DNA of 64,000 nt from Linanthus parryae. Lineage: Eukaryota > Streptophyta > Magnoliopsida > Ericales > Polemoniaceae. Each line of letters opens with the position of its first letter. Position 1 is the stretch's first letter. A model generated the notes under the pieces. The model saw only the letters and a program-made list of their open reading frames with translations, did not search any database and was not told the DNA's origin. The DNA lies in NCBI GenBank assembly GCA_023055425.1, contig JALGPY010000006.1:88819935-88883934 (forward strand). Reading direction: 5' to 3'. The position numbers and the translations under genes are program-made. Positions 23,114 to 34,338 of the stretch are shown here, piece by piece.

Positions 23114-24320
23114 TGTAAGTTCATAGTTTGTTTCAAAGCATTGAAACAAGTTTCGAAGCCTTGAAACTGCACATCAATTCATAGCATGAACACAGGGGGA
23201 GTTCTTCCTCCTAATCAATCTCTAATCTCTTGTACTTGATTATGCTATATTAGATGATGAAAGACAAACTAATTATGTGTTAATCCTGCCTTAATCTCTT
23301 TGTTTGCCTAAGTGTTTGCAGGGATTTTTTTAGCTAACTATCTATTGCATAAAGTTTCCTTATTTATAGGTTTGCAGGGAAGGAAATCCAAGCCTTCAAT
23401 TGATTCTACTAATATGGAAACTTGTCTGAACTTGCCTTAAGCCTGCAGAGGGAAGATCATATCAAAATCAATGAGGAAATTAAGAAGCTAGCCGTTGGAG
23501 CAAGCTGTTTAGAGTCAAAGATCTCTGGAGGATTCTAGGGATTCTGTTTGAAGGTTCCTTTATATTCTGCAATTCAAATTGACAGAATAGACAAGTGATT
23601 GTGAGAGACTCATAAGCACATAGCGTTTCACAGGAATTCAGACACTCTCACGGATTGAAAGACATCATTGAAGGAGATCAAACAACCTCTCAATTCATTC
23701 CAGTTTCGAGAAGCACACTTTAAGCTTCACAGCTTCACTGTCATTACAGTGTTCTTCATATGAGCTTTATTTGTATATCTATTCTTTTATACTTCTTAAT
23801 CATTTTTTCTCGTGAGTTTTTCAAGAGTAACAACATATAATTCTTATTGTATCAGTTAGCTAGAGAAGGTACTACATAGGTTAGGAAGAACCACTAGCTG
23901 AAACAGAGTAAGGCAATTCTCTGGGCTTGATATCTAGGGCTTAGATTTTGATAAATAAAAAGTTTGTTGAAATCCTAGAGGGATCAGATCCCTCACGCGT
24001 AGAGTAGGTCACTTGGGACCGAACTTCGTAACAAATCAGTGTGTTCATTATCTTGCATTTACAGTTATTTACTTTTCTTCATAGCTGCTTCAAAACAGGT
24101 TTCCGTTCAAAGCTTTGAAACGCTTTTCAAAGCCTTTAAAACTATTAGTATATTGTTAACTGTCTGTTTTGGTTTCAAAGCCTTGAATTTGAGTTCAAAG
24201 CTTTGAAACACTTCAAGCTCTTCTCGTTTTTTTTCAAATTCTCTCTTTTGTAAAAATTTGCCATACTCTATTCAACCCCCTTCTAGAGTATTTGATCCTG
24301 TATTTGTTACCTGCATTACA
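23114..24320 (+). repeat. 3' LTR of SIRE-like element (1,207 bp)
   Basis: Starts TGTAAGTTCATAG and ends CCTGCATTACA. Colinear with 6285-8007 except that the 0.5-kb TATA-containing block is missing after TTACAGTG (about 23750). The right flank resumes copia A coding sequence on the minus strand. Confidence 0.85.
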
Positions 24321-25200
24321 GTCGTCAACTATGATGTACAAATTCCTCGGGTGGTGATGCATCCTCATCTGACTCTTTTGCTTCTTGCTCATTGGGGTTT
24401 TGGCAGTGATGGTGGTAATTTCGGCCCCATAATATCTTATGAATCCGAATTTTCCTCCACCTTTTTCTCTACAGCTCTAATCTCTATGTCAACGACACTT
24501 GATTTTAGCATCGAACTCTCATCAAACCTACACTTCGGCTAAGTATAATCTTGCTATCCAACCATATCTTGTTCCCCTTTACACCTTTCCCATACCCCAT
24601 GAATACCCCCTTATTTTCCATTGAATCTAGCTTGCCATCATCCACATGACAATAGGTAACACGACCAAAGACCCTCATATTTGTAATCTGCAGCTATTTC
24701 GACTGTTTCTTCCCAAAAGGCCAAACAAGGCCAGCATTCGAAACCATACATCGTGCCTTCGCTAAAAGTGTGTGATTTATCCTTTTGGCCACACCATTCT
24801 AAGGTGGTGTAGGCCGGACTGTGTGATGCCGGGCAATTTTCTAATCCTTGCACAAATTATCAACTTGATGGAGAGTGACCTCGTCATGTAAGACTCTCCA
24901 TCTTGAGCCATAGAGCTGTTGTCGTTGTCTGATCCACGATCTCTGTGATAACGTCATCCGATAAGCACATCATGAAAGTCGAGTGTGCCTTCTCCTCCAT
25001 CAAACTATACTCCTTCGATTCAATATCCATCCTGTCTTTGTCCACGGATAATGGCATCCAAATGTCTTGCGACTTTAATGCGGCGCACATCTTGATCCTC
25101 TACATACTAAAAATGTTCTCCTATAAATATGTCGATCTTCAACATTGATCTGGACATTGTTTTTGGTGTGTTTCAATAACCTAAGCTCTGATACCAGATT
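24321..25200 (-). pseudogene. Copia A, 5' part: gag joined to integrase end
   Basis: Minus strand from the primer site TGGTATCAGAGC (about 25195-25184). 25090-24884 is a copia gag (DIWMPLSVDKDRMDIESKEYS-like block, HSTFMMCLSDDVITEIVDQ). 24853-24340 is already the end of integrase and the linker (LEWCGQKD, then ESDEDASPPEEFVHHS). The part from gag core to mid integrase is missing, so this copy carries an internal deletion. The linker joins the RT start at 6284 across the SIRE-like element. Confidence 0.7.
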
Positions 25201-25598
25201 GTTATGACAAACCACCTCAAGAAATGATGAGAGAAAAGAAGAACACGTGATTTTACGTGGTTCTTAGCCCAAAGTATGCTAACTATGTGCACGGGCGAAG
25301 AAGATCCTTTATTTATCAAGAGAAACAAATTACATACATTGCATACATCTATAGGAACCCTAAGGGTCAAGCAAGGAAAGAAATTGGCCGCCAAAACCAC
25401 CTCAACTCAAGCAAGGAAAGAAATTGGCCGCCAAAACCACCTCAACTCAAGCAAGGAAAGAAATTGGCTGCCTCTCCGGGTCTCGTTGTACGACCAACAG
25501 ATACTCTCCAAGATTTATGCTTCGTTCTCCTTTTCTACTTCTTCGTCTCTTTTGTTGCTTTTGGTGATTTCATCAACATCCAAGTCACCAATCCAACA
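25201..25598 (-). repeat. 5' LTR of copia A (398 bp) with internal 40-bp repeats
   Basis: In minus-strand terms TGTTGGATTGG...GTCATAACA, followed by the initiator-Met primer site. A 40-bp unit starting GCAAGGAAAGAAATTGG begins at 25371, 25411 and 25451 (about 2.7 copies). The LTR abuts the flank of P450 copy 1, where the duplicate block of copy 2 continues uninterrupted, so it marks the insertion point of copia A. Confidence 0.8.
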
Positions 25599-25849
25599 CT
25601 TCTTTTACTTCTTTTACGTACCATATGAAAAACAAACAAATTTTCCAAACCTTGTTTAGCTATATTAGTGGAAGCTATTTTTTTATTATGATATTTGGAT
25701 ACTTTAATACAGACAACTAGCTTATCTGTTTCAGCAACTTTATGAAATAGCAACATAGGTGTTGTTTAATTTTCATTTCATAGTATTCATATAACAATAA
25801 CGAGAAGTGTATCGTTATGCATTCAAAATACAAGGTAAATGATCTGCCA

Positions 25850-26464
25850 TTATGGCGAGTAAATACTAGCAATTAGGCAAAGAGCATTCTTCTTGTGCAT
25901 CGCAAGACCAGGCATGACATCAGTATCAATATCTTCTTTCTTCATACTCCCAGGTAAATCCCAGTCAAATCTGTAAATGAGGTTTGCCAGTGCTATCTCT
26001 ACTGTTGAAATGCCCAAATTAAGCCCAGGACAACCTCTTCTGCCAGCACCAAAAGGGATGAGTTGAAAGTCTTGTCCTCTAAAATCAATATCACTACCCA
26101 AGAATCTCTCAGGCAAGAACTCTTCTGCATCGTCCCATGATTCAGAGTCTCTTTGGATGGCCCAGGCATTTACATAGACCAGGGTTTCAGGTTCAATCTC
26201 AAACCCATCTATGTTACATTTTTGTGTTGTTTTTCTTGGCAGTAGAAGTGGAGCTGGAGGATACAATCTTAGTGTCTCTTTTATTACGGCCTTCAGATAA
26301 GGAAGGTTCGTGATGTCATCTTCCTCTAGAAAAAATTTATTCCCTAATACTGAATTTCTCACTTCTTCTTGTAACTTTTTCAATGATTGAGGGCGTTTTA
26401 TCAATGCTGTCATTGCCCATACAATAGCTGCAGCACTAGTATCGGTTCCAGCAACAAATATATT
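25850..26464 (-). CDS. Cytochrome P450 copy 1, exon 2 (heme-binding half)
   Basis: 204 codons plus stop. The acceptor is ATGCAG directly before AATATATTTGTT, giving a phase-0 junction after exon 1 (30914-31819) and a 506-residue protein. Motifs in full-length numbering: I-helix AGTDTS (307-312), K-helix ETLR (365-368), PERF (420-423) and heme loop FGAGRRGCPG (440-449) with Cys447 as iron ligand. All residues needed for a working monooxygenase are present. The ATG six bases upstream of the acceptor belongs to the intron. Confidence 0.93.
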   Translation of the reverse strand, partial: NIFVAGTDTSAAAIVWAMTALIKRPQSLKKLQEEVRNSVLGNKFFLEEDDITNLPYLKAVIKETLRLYPPAPLLLPRKTTQKCNIDGFEIEPETLVYVNAWAIQRDSESWDDAEEFLPERFLGSDIDFRGQDFQLIPFGAGRRGCPGLNLGISTVEIALANLIYRFDWDLPGSMKKEDIDTDVMPGLAMHKKNALCLIASIYSP

Positions 26465-27199
26465 CTGCATTTTTCAGGCATAAAATAATGAGTTGACATA
26501 AGTGAATAGCATGAATTTTAGCTCAATATCAGTTTGTAAAATGATTATGATGTCAGCAACAAGACTCTAGGTTTTTGTTTCATAGTGAAGATTAAGACAT
26601 CAACAACTTAATGATAGTTAACACTAGTATCAGTTATAATTTAAAGGATGATAATAAAAACTTTTTGCTTCCTCACTCAATTAAAATATATTTGATGACG
26701 AATAAATTTAGTAGTGAATACCTGAAATTGATCCTCTCAGTTCAAGTTTTGTTAATATTTTTATGGTAGATCATTCAATTTTATTTTTTAAAAGTTATTT
26801 TCATTCAACATATTACACACACCAAGATTAAACGCTTCATATCGTCAATTTATCAAATGTAATTCCATTTTGCATGCAGTATGAACATAAAGATGAGCAA
26901 GATTAGAAACTTAAAGAATAAGTGGTTGTAAGTTTATTCAAATATCGCCTTCTCTACGGTTTGGAATTTCTCGGCAATGACATATGTTATCTTCGTTTAC
27001 TTTCCACGTGACATACATTATATACCAACACGGGAAATAGATTAAGACCTCATAAACATTCCCCTCTTACCATTTAAGTTTCTTGAACTTGTGAGAAACA
27101 GCAGAAGAAGAGAAAGGGGGAAGAAGATGAAGGAGGTTTTCATCTCCTAGAAAATTAGTTATCTCACCAACTAAATTTGCTGGTCGCAGAACATTCCCA

Positions 27200-28212
27200 A
27201 AATGGTTTTGTACCTAATTTGGAGGGCGCCGAGATCTAGCCTCCCAGTCCGTTAGAATTTGGTATCTAGAGATATCAAAACCGAAGACTTTTGTGCGATT
27301 TGTAAAAACAAGGGGAAATAGAGACTCGTATTTTTTTAGAGTGCCCGTTGGCCAAAGAGTGTTGGTCACTGTTTGATGATGACTTTGCCAGTCAGACTCT
27401 GGTCCTTTCCAAACTTGGTTTCCACAACAATTTCTGGACAGAGGCAGAGAAGATAGGAAAAATATGAGTGTTCTTATACACAGAATCTGGTGGAATCGAA
27501 ATAATTTCTTCTTCAGAAACAAATAAGAAAGCCCTCGGGAAATCATGCACATGGTTGAAGACTACGTGGAAGAGATCAACCCACACATGCATGTGGCTAA
27601 TCCGTCGTCTCCGGCTCAGATCTATCCGGCTCAATCAGAATCTGTTCCTCAATATCAATCGGAGGGATGGGTTATCCTTAACACAGACGCCGCCTAGAAC
27701 CCTAACCAAGGGACGGAAGCGACGCGGTGTCGTTGTCAGAAACCATGCCGGAATCTTCATCGCCCGTAAACCCTAAAAAATCCCCTTCCCAATTTCTCCT
27801 AAAGGCGCAGAAGCAGAAGCTGTTCTTGAAGGCCTCCAGCTAGCTAAAATGTTCAGAGGATCTGGCTGGAAACTGATTCTCTCTCGATCACCAAATCATT
27901 GAGGAGAGAAGATGGATCAGACGGAAGAGATAGAAGCTGAGAAGACGTTACAGAGATCGGGAGAAGTCTTGATGAGTGTCTTAATCACCTCGATCAGATA
28001 GAAGGACGCATGGTCACTCATATTCCACGCAAGTGGAATGAGCTAGCTGACCCTCTCGCCAAATTTGGATTGGGTCTTGGACTTAATAAACGTAACGTTT
28101 GGTTTGGGTCACCCCCTACGTGGGCTGTTGACTTAGTTTTTGTTAATGTAACATGCCGTTTCCAAGCCCATATTAATTAATCCAATTGATTGTTCCTCAA
28201 AAAAAAAAAAAA
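27200..28212 (+). mobile_element. 5'-truncated LINE 3' end with poly(A) tail
   Basis: Plus-strand decayed coding starts with the zinc-binding RVT region (CAICKN...ET), then an RNase H-like domain (GWVILNTDAA near 27665; PRKWNELADPLAKFG near 28030), and ends in an A-run (about 28197-28212). 5' truncation with an intact 3' end and poly(A) tail is the signature of target-primed LINE insertion. It lies antisense to the P450. Stops and shifts make it inactive. The 5' limit is approximate. Confidence 0.7.
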
Positions 28213-28603
28213 CAATTACTTATACCCAAAACTATTGTTACTTTATCTACTTGTGAAGCGGAGTATGTTCCAGCCAACTCAACGGTTTGCCATGCTATTT
28301 TGTTAAGGAATTTGCTCAGCTATATGGGGTTTATTCAGGAGCAGCCTACTCAGATTCATGTAGACAATAGATCAGCAATTGCATTGACCAAAAATCCAGT
28401 ATTTCATGAATAGAGCAAGCATATTGATACACGGTACCATTTCATACGAGAGCACGTGAAGAAGAATGAGGTTGAGCTCGTTTACTGCAAGACTCGTGAT
28501 CAAACTGCTGATATTTTTACTAAACCACTGAAGCATGATATATTCAGCAACCTGAAGGTGCAACTTGGAATGGACACCTGTAGACATTGAGTTTAAGGGG
28601 GGA
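28213..28603 (+). pseudogene. Copia RNase H C-terminus and polypurine tract
   Basis: IVTLSTCEAEYVPAN, QIHVDNRSAIALTKNP, SKHIDTRYHFIREHV and DQTADIFTKPL form the terminal RNase H region of Ty1/copia pol, with one stop after NPVFHE. It is followed by the tract TTTAAGGGGGGA (28592-28603) directly before an LTR. The upstream part of the element is missing; the LINE poly(A) tail abuts it. Confidence 0.8.
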
Positions 28604-29335
28604 TGCTATTTTTTTTTAAACTCGATTATGTGTAGGGGATATTTTGTATTATCTAGAAACCTACTAGCTAATTTTTCAGTATATTTAAACTTAGTTTCCA
28701 AGTTTTTGAAACTGGTCAATGATTGTGGGCTACTCTTCTCGGACCTATACAGTCGGAACTAGAAGTCTCAGAACAGGAACACAGTAGCGGCAACAGCAGC
28801 AGCGAGGAGTTCAGGCGGCAACTAGGCTTCATGTCGAAGAAAGCTAATTTTAGAAGCTAGCTAGGCTATTTATAAATAGCATGTATGTTGTATGTGTTTC
28901 ATACTACTGAAATAGAGATATATACAGAGTGCTTGAAAGAGCCGAAGCTTTTGATTTTGAGAGTTTTGTGCCCTGTGAAAATCATATAGGAGGAGAGGAG
29001 CTGAAGCTCTTGTGTTGATGTATTGTTGTTGAATTTGTACCCGAGTCTTGAATGAAGTATCAGTTTTATCCCAGATAAGTAACCCATATTTTTACTTTTT
29101 ATTATACTGGTTTCTCAACTGTGAGTTGTGTATGGATATGCTAAATTGAGATAAATATATCTGCTGCAACTTTGTGCTTGAATCTACTAGTAGTTCTGCT
29201 TGTTATTGGAAATTGAATATATGTTCATACTGGAAGTTTATGTTTTGAGAATTTGGACTCAAGAGCTGCTGTTGTCTTGGTCTTGTGTGGTGAAATTAAA
29301 TCCGAAAATTTGATTTGGGCTTCCCGTTTCCAACA
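28604..29335 (+). repeat. 3' LTR of the intronic copia fragment (about 732 bp)
   Basis: Starts TGCTATT right after the polypurine tract and ends CGTTTCCAACA. It includes a TATA-like TATTTATAAATAG near 28869. There is no counterpart in P450 copy 2. The end point is inferred from the TG...CA rule, since no second LTR is in the window. Confidence 0.6.
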
Positions 29336-30310
29336 CTAAATACTGATTTTTTTTCTGGGATTTCGAGACAATCAAAGCACTGCACAAATAGATCATGATG
29401 TTGATTTTCTAATATCTTGGCAAGCTGCCCAATCGAGTCTGAATAGGCTTAAAGGACTATCGTATAGCACGTAGGAAAGAAAAAGCCTTGTTGTGTACTT
29501 CTACTCTTTGTGCTGCTTGTTGCTATGCATATTGAAATAAATGGCTTAGCTGGTCAACTCTATAGCTAAGATCATGTCTAGTATTGCATAAGTAGATTAA
29601 TCTTCCAATTAGTCATTTGTTAATGAAGCATGACATTCTTTCATTGAGCGGACTACAGCATGAATTACACCTAGGAAGTCTATCGAGGATACCTAGTGTT
29701 CTCTTAATATATTAATGGATAAATAACTTATTATCCACTTTCAGTATAACATAATATTCAAACGAAATTGGACAAACATGTTTGTCAGGAAATTAACTTC
29801 GTCAGTGGTATTTCCGTCCAAACCTAGCCGCTTCAACAATGATTGGGAGGGTGAGTATGATTTTTCCTTAACCCAAATATGCGATTTCATAACAACTTGA
29901 TTTGTTTTAGGAAATAACAGCATGATTTGGTTTGTGTTGTTACTTCAGTCCCTTCATTTGTTTTTCTAAACTATTTTAATTGTTGTTTTCTTATTTCATA
30001 CCCCTCTCTGGCTGCTACCGCAACCAATCAAATCACATCTTCGTTATCTTTATCTCCACTGGTCCTAAAGTCACCATTACCACCACACGAAACTGGAGGT
30101 ACTTCCGTGAGAAAATAGCACTGTAGAGCATTTATGTGAGCTTACCAAATTGTATTTTATTGGATGGAAAAGAAACAGTAATACGGCAGATGGGAATTTA
30201 CTGTCGAAGACTACAGAGGTTACCTAAATACATACGAAAACAAATATAATAATACTACAATTGCACTTTTATGTTTTAACAGCAGATGATACGAAATTGA
30301 ATCCTACTGA

Positions 30311-30753
30311 CTATGTAGAACAAGTGCGTTTGCGGTTACTGGAATTGGGCGCAGGTGCTGAAAATTCCTAAAAATCAAGGATACGGGCACGGTGCGAGTG
30401 CGGCGACTTTATTTATATCTATTCATTTTTTGTTATGAGCGGTATCATTATATTAATATAGAACAAAAACAATACTAATTCGAATTATAATAAAAAAGAA
30501 ATTCATACAATGATAAGAAATTAATATATTAACAATATAATCTCATCATGTCGTTTTTTGTAGTGTAGAGACACGATTAATCTGAGGATAAGAAATGTTC
30601 ACATAAGCACGTTTTTTTAGTTAAATTGTAGATCTATTTTAGAAGAACTCTCTACTTAGACTTTTAAAATGAACATGCATGCCTTATCCACAAAGTACCC
30701 CCCGAAGAACCCAAGCACCCACCCAACCTCCCAGAAGCACCCATGCAACATAG
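30311..30753. mobile_element. hAT-type MITE in P450 copy 1 intron
   Basis: Ends CTATGT...ACATAG, flanked by CCTACTGA (30303-30310) and CCTACTGC (30754-30761), an 8-bp duplication with one mismatch. Subterminal GTGCGG/GCACCC repeats. Orthologous to 48585-49077, so it predates the block duplication. Confidence 0.7.
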
Positions 30754-30913
30754 CCTACTGCCCTACATGATTATTAAACTGATGTTTACTTCAAATATAG
30801 TTAGACGTATTAAGGTTGGGTTAGGAGGAATTGAATTATCTAGGGAGCACACACAAAACTTATAGAAGTACAAACATATTATTGCAATGAACGTTAAAAG
30901 AGGGGAATCGTAC

Positions 30914-31819
30914 CATGAGCACTGCTTTAATATGTTCCATAGTTAGATCGATTGGGGTTGAGTGGTTGTTCTGCAACCCTAGGAGAATGTCGATGATGTC
31001 ATCTGTCATGGACTTTGGTCTCTTCGGATCCTTGTGTTCATCTATGATCTCTTGATAGAACACATCCAGTTTCTGAAAAATCTTTTCGAGCCTTGCACAC
31101 ATACCATTGATTCTATCAACCCAGCCCAACAAAGGAATATAGTCGGACACGAAGAAGCTACCTAACACGGTCTGAGTTTCAGAAAGAATACTCTTGAATC
31201 GACATCTGTCATAACCATCTTCATCATATCGCTTCCCGAATGAACTTCTGCATGTTATGTTGCTCGTGAGAGACATTGCTAGCTCGCACAGATCTACGGG
31301 TCTTGATGAAGCGGCTAGGTTTTCAATTTTCTTCATCATCTGACAAACTTCTTCTTCACGGCATGCACGAAATGATTGGACATTTTTGGTGCTGAAGAGA
31401 TGAAGGATACAAATCTTCCTAATTTCTCGCCAATATTTGTTGTATGGTGAGAAGGCTATATCTAGTTGATTGTACGATAACTTCTTCTGGGAAAGAATGG
31501 AGGGTCTACTACAGAACTGGAGGTCATGGGTTTTCATTACTTCTTTAGCCATTGATGGTGTAGAAATAACTAGGGCTTTGACTGATCCAAGACGAATGGA
31601 CATTATTGGGCCATAGGTTTTGGAGAGCTGATGGAAGTTGCGGTGTAGGTTGCTGTTGTCTAGTTGGTGCAAGTTTCCGATGAGGGGAAGTCCTGGAGGA
31701 CCTGGTGGCAATAAGGTGCCTTTCTGAGTTCTTGTGTGCTTCTTTAAAATCAGGAAGATGAGGGGAAGAGAAAAGAGGATTAGAAGGAGCAGCATCTTGA
31801 TACTGGCCACAGTACACAA
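30914..31819 (-). CDS. Cytochrome P450, CYP71/CYP83-like, copy 1, exon 1
   Basis: 302 codons ending at a GTACGA donor. Predicted role: heme-thiolate monooxygenase on the cytoplasmic face of the ER, using NADPH-P450 reductase; the substrate cannot be read from sequence. It has an N-terminal membrane helix (about residues 9-25), a proline hinge PPGPPGLP (38-45) and C-helix WREIRK (130-135). Blocks such as FGKRYDEDG and FQKLDVFYQEIIDEH place it in the CYP71 clade, nearest CYP83/CYP71B-like enzymes by my reading. The single phase-0 intron just before the I-helix motif is the classic CYP71-clade intron. The start at 31819 fits length; Met9 is an alternative. The paralogue at 46105-50132 differs at about 7% of residues. 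No lesion is seen. Confidence 0.92.
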
Positions 31820-31836
31820 ATCAACCTTTGCTTCTC

Positions 31837-31852
31837 ATATATATATATATAT
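31837..31852. repeat. Short TA microsatellite in P450 copy 1 leader
   Basis: Sixteen bp of alternating AT, 18 bp upstream of the P450 ATG. The same locus in copy 2 is 73 bp long. Confidence 0.8.
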
Positions 31853-32270
31853 GAGAATGTTTGCTTCTCATATATGGAAAACAAAACAAAATTTATATAT
31901 TTGTACTCTTCTTTCAATTAAACGGTTGTAAGTTCTCAATTAACAATGGCTAGATGTTTTTTCTCTTTTATGAAAGGAAGGGGTGTGTCTGTCCTGTGTC
32001 CACAATTAGGTTAGAGTTTTTCTCTCTTTTTTTCCATGGTCCCAGGCGCTAGAATACAAAAAGTGACGGTTGCGTAAGTAAATTAGCCTTTTTCATGACA
32101 TTGCTAACAACTCAATTTTATAAAGATGACACTAACTCCTTATTGATGGCAATGACTCCATGAAGATGTTAAATCACAAATAATGATAACAACCTGTCTA
32201 CCAAAGATGACATTTCATGCGACATATAACAGTTATATTTCAGATGGCTAAAATAGTGTTTTATATAGGA
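31853..32270 (-). promoter_or_regulatory. Upstream region of P450 copy 1
   Basis: Unique sequence upstream of the P450 start, colinear with about 50228-51065 in copy 2 apart from a hAT insertion there. The empty hAT target ACTCCATG is at 32155-32162. No sure core promoter element was found beyond the TA tract. Confidence 0.45.
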
Positions 32271-32274
32271 CAGA

Positions 32275-32720
32275 ATGTTAATTATTGCAACTTAATGTTA
32301 GTTAATGTAAACTTGTGTATTTATAGTCCAGTCCTCAGCTAGGTTTACATTTTTATCTATGTATTAGTTGTTAATTAATCAGCTCAATCAGTTGTTTCAT
32401 CATGGTATCAGAGCGGATTCTCAAACCTAATCTCTGATATATTTTTTCCTCTCACGAAGATCGACCACGAACAAGTCGCTCACTCCTTCGTCCATCACCA
32501 ATGATAGGTCAACGTCCTGTGCGTCGTCCCCAACTGAGAAGACAACGCACTATTTGGGTCGCCTCCTCTGCGCCGTGAATCGTCGCCCTCACCTGCTTCT
32601 TCCACTCGCATCACCGGACACAGCTACGCCGGACCTCTACTATTGATACAAGAACCATTTGTCGTATCACAGAGATCTTTTTCTACTATTGATACAAGAA
32701 CCATTTGTCTAGGATCCTTA
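32275..32720 (+). mobile_element. Copia fragment D: short LTR, primer site and leader
   Basis: The initiator-Met site TGGTATCAGAGC at 32403-32414 directly follows an LTR-like stretch ending TTTCATCA. The downstream leader holds a 47-bp unit (CTACTATTGATACAAGAACC...) present about 1.5 times here and about 2.5 times in copy 2. No pol is recognisable, so this is a truncated 5' remnant shared by both duplicated blocks. 32721-33311 is non-coding sequence shared with copy 2; no gene was recognised there. Confidence 0.6.
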
Positions 32721-33311
32721 GTCTTCTCTATATGTGGCCTACCCTATTGGTTCATATTCTGTCTCAGTACATAGCTAGTCCCATAGAGTTATTCACTCAC
32801 GAACAAGATGACGTGGATGTTCACTTTTCGAACATGATGAAAACATCACGTTTCACAAGGTTGAGGAGGTGGCTTTCAATCAACTCGTTGTTTCATTATC
32901 AGGAAAACGATAATTCTTGTCAACTCGTGTCTTGTAATTGGTATTTCTCTACAGCATGTTAGTGTTTTGGTTACTGAAAAATGTCCGGAAATAGCTCTCC
33001 CGTCCCATCTTCTTAAGGATGGATATGCACCATGTGTGGAATAGGGGCAAAGCCAAGCATTCGAGCTAGATAATGATGCGGTACAGCTGAATCATTAGGA
33101 AGTAAACAAAAACTCAAAGAGAAGACCTCTCTAGTTTTTTTAACAATATTAGTAATTCAAAAGCTATCGGAAAAACCCAAACTAGTCTAGACAAAAGAAA
33201 AAAATTGTCAAAAATAGAAAATTGTTGAATATCCCCCTAAACTGAATTTACAAATAAAGTATGACATCTTGAGAAAAGGGGACCCAAATCTTGTTCAAAA
33301 GAACTTACAAT

Positions 33312-33886
33312 TAGGGATGACAATGAGTTGGATCCGGATCGGATCATGTCCTTACCGATCCAGACCCGATCAGGAGAAATAGGATCTTGATTTGGTCCAG
33401 ATCCATTCGGATCATCATCGGATTTGGATCAGATCGGATCGGGTTTTATTCAGCTGATTCAAAGCCGACCCGTAGATCCATATAGTATGCCTTCGGATCG
33501 AATTCAAATCGGATCTGGCTGGGGTTTGCAATGAAACACAAAATATAACTTAAAAAATAAACAATATTTCATACGTTAAGGCATGTTTGTAAGTTATGAA
33601 GTCTAAAATAAAAATGAAATACCTTTGTACGTTGGAGTCACTATAGTATTTTTCTTACAAGTGTAAGTGGGGTGGTAATAGGGGTATATATTTACAAAGC
33701 ACACATATACGTCGGATCGGATCGGAACTCGATGGATCTTTCCTCCGATCCATATCCAGATCCAAATCCGATCGGGTCTGGCTTTCCGGATCCAAATCCG
33801 ATCCATTTTCAATTGGATCGAATCCGGATTCGATCCATTCGGATTGCTCCGATCTCAGATTGGATGGGACCATATTGCCATCCCTA
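33312..33886. mobile_element. hAT-type MITE upstream of P450 copy 1
   Basis: Ends TAGGGATGRCAAT...ATTGCCATCCCTA, flanked by CTTACAAT and CTTCCAAT (8 bp, one mismatch). The interior is rich in GATCCGGATC-like repeats. Orthologous to 52147-52723, which has a perfect duplication. Confidence 0.8.
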
Positions 33887-34338
33887 CTTCCAATATTCAA
33901 AAATAGCAATGTTTAACTTATCCTGATTTGGAATGTCAAACAGCCATATTTTTGTCGCGATAAGGCCGTCATGTAGCTTGGCCATCGTGGGCTGTGCGTG
34001 TACGCGTATAAAAACTTTCTACATATGGTAATTACTAGCAATATTGACGCCTCGCACCCAAATTACGACCAAAAGGTCGACTGCCTAATGAAATGGGCAT
34101 CAGGTAGGAACATCTATCTATCAACTTCTTCATATGACCTGATCTGGCAACTCATGGTATGTCATTCGTGTTGTCAACATAGTATCCGAGAACTCAACAT
34201 CTTCTTTCTCAGATGCTCCTGCATCATCTTGTGTGTGCATAAAATCATATCTTTTAGCTCATTCGATCAATATGTTTACCTCTTTTCTCAAGTAGAATGT
34301 AGTTTAAACAAATTCCTTTACGCACAATATGAAAAACA
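33887..34338. other. Unique spacer between hAT MITE and copia C LTR
   Basis: Colinear with 52724-53175 in copy 2. An open frame (33998-34528) runs through it into the LTR in both copies but has no recognisable domain and crosses the repeat boundary, so I do not call a gene. Confidence 0.5.

Larger units (their letters stand above)
6285..24320 (+). mobile_element. SIRE-like Ty1/copia element, degraded, split by an Angela-like insertion
   Basis: Plus strand. Order: 5' LTR (6285-8007), decayed primer site, gag (8060-8600, resuming 17083-18270), protease, integrase, RT, RNase H (18360-21330), an extra ORF between pol and the 3' LTR (21735-22720), polypurine tracts and 3' LTR (23114-24320). Long gag with acidic and coiled segments, two zinc knuckles and an ORF downstream of pol point to the SIRE/Maximus lineage. 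Stops are frequent throughout. It interrupts copia A between integrase and RT, since both flanks are copia A sequence on the minus strand. I see no clean target-site duplication at its ends. Confidence 0.8.
26465..30913 (-). other. Intron of P450 copy 1 (4,449 bp), loaded with transposon fragments
   Basis: GT donor at 30913 and CAG acceptor at 26465. Nearly twice the length of the paralogous intron. From the acceptor side it holds unique AT-rich sequence (26465-27190), a LINE 3' end (27200-28212), a copia RNase H piece and LTR (28213-29335), shared intron sequence (about 29490-30310), and a hAT MITE (30311-30753). Confidence 0.88.

Noticed and set aside
25257..25659. Two overlapping frames over the copia A LTR
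   Set aside because: Produced by the 40-bp minisatellite in the LTR; no start context or domain.
27214..27776. Minus-strand 80-112-codon frames and a plus-strand 102-codon frame
   Set aside because: The region reads better as a decayed LINE zinc-binding and RNase H region on the plus strand; the frames are shadows or pieces of it.
32705..32962. 85-codon frame in the P450 upstream region (also 51551-51742)
   Set aside because: No domain recognised and the frame is not conserved between the two copies, so it is not a supported gene.
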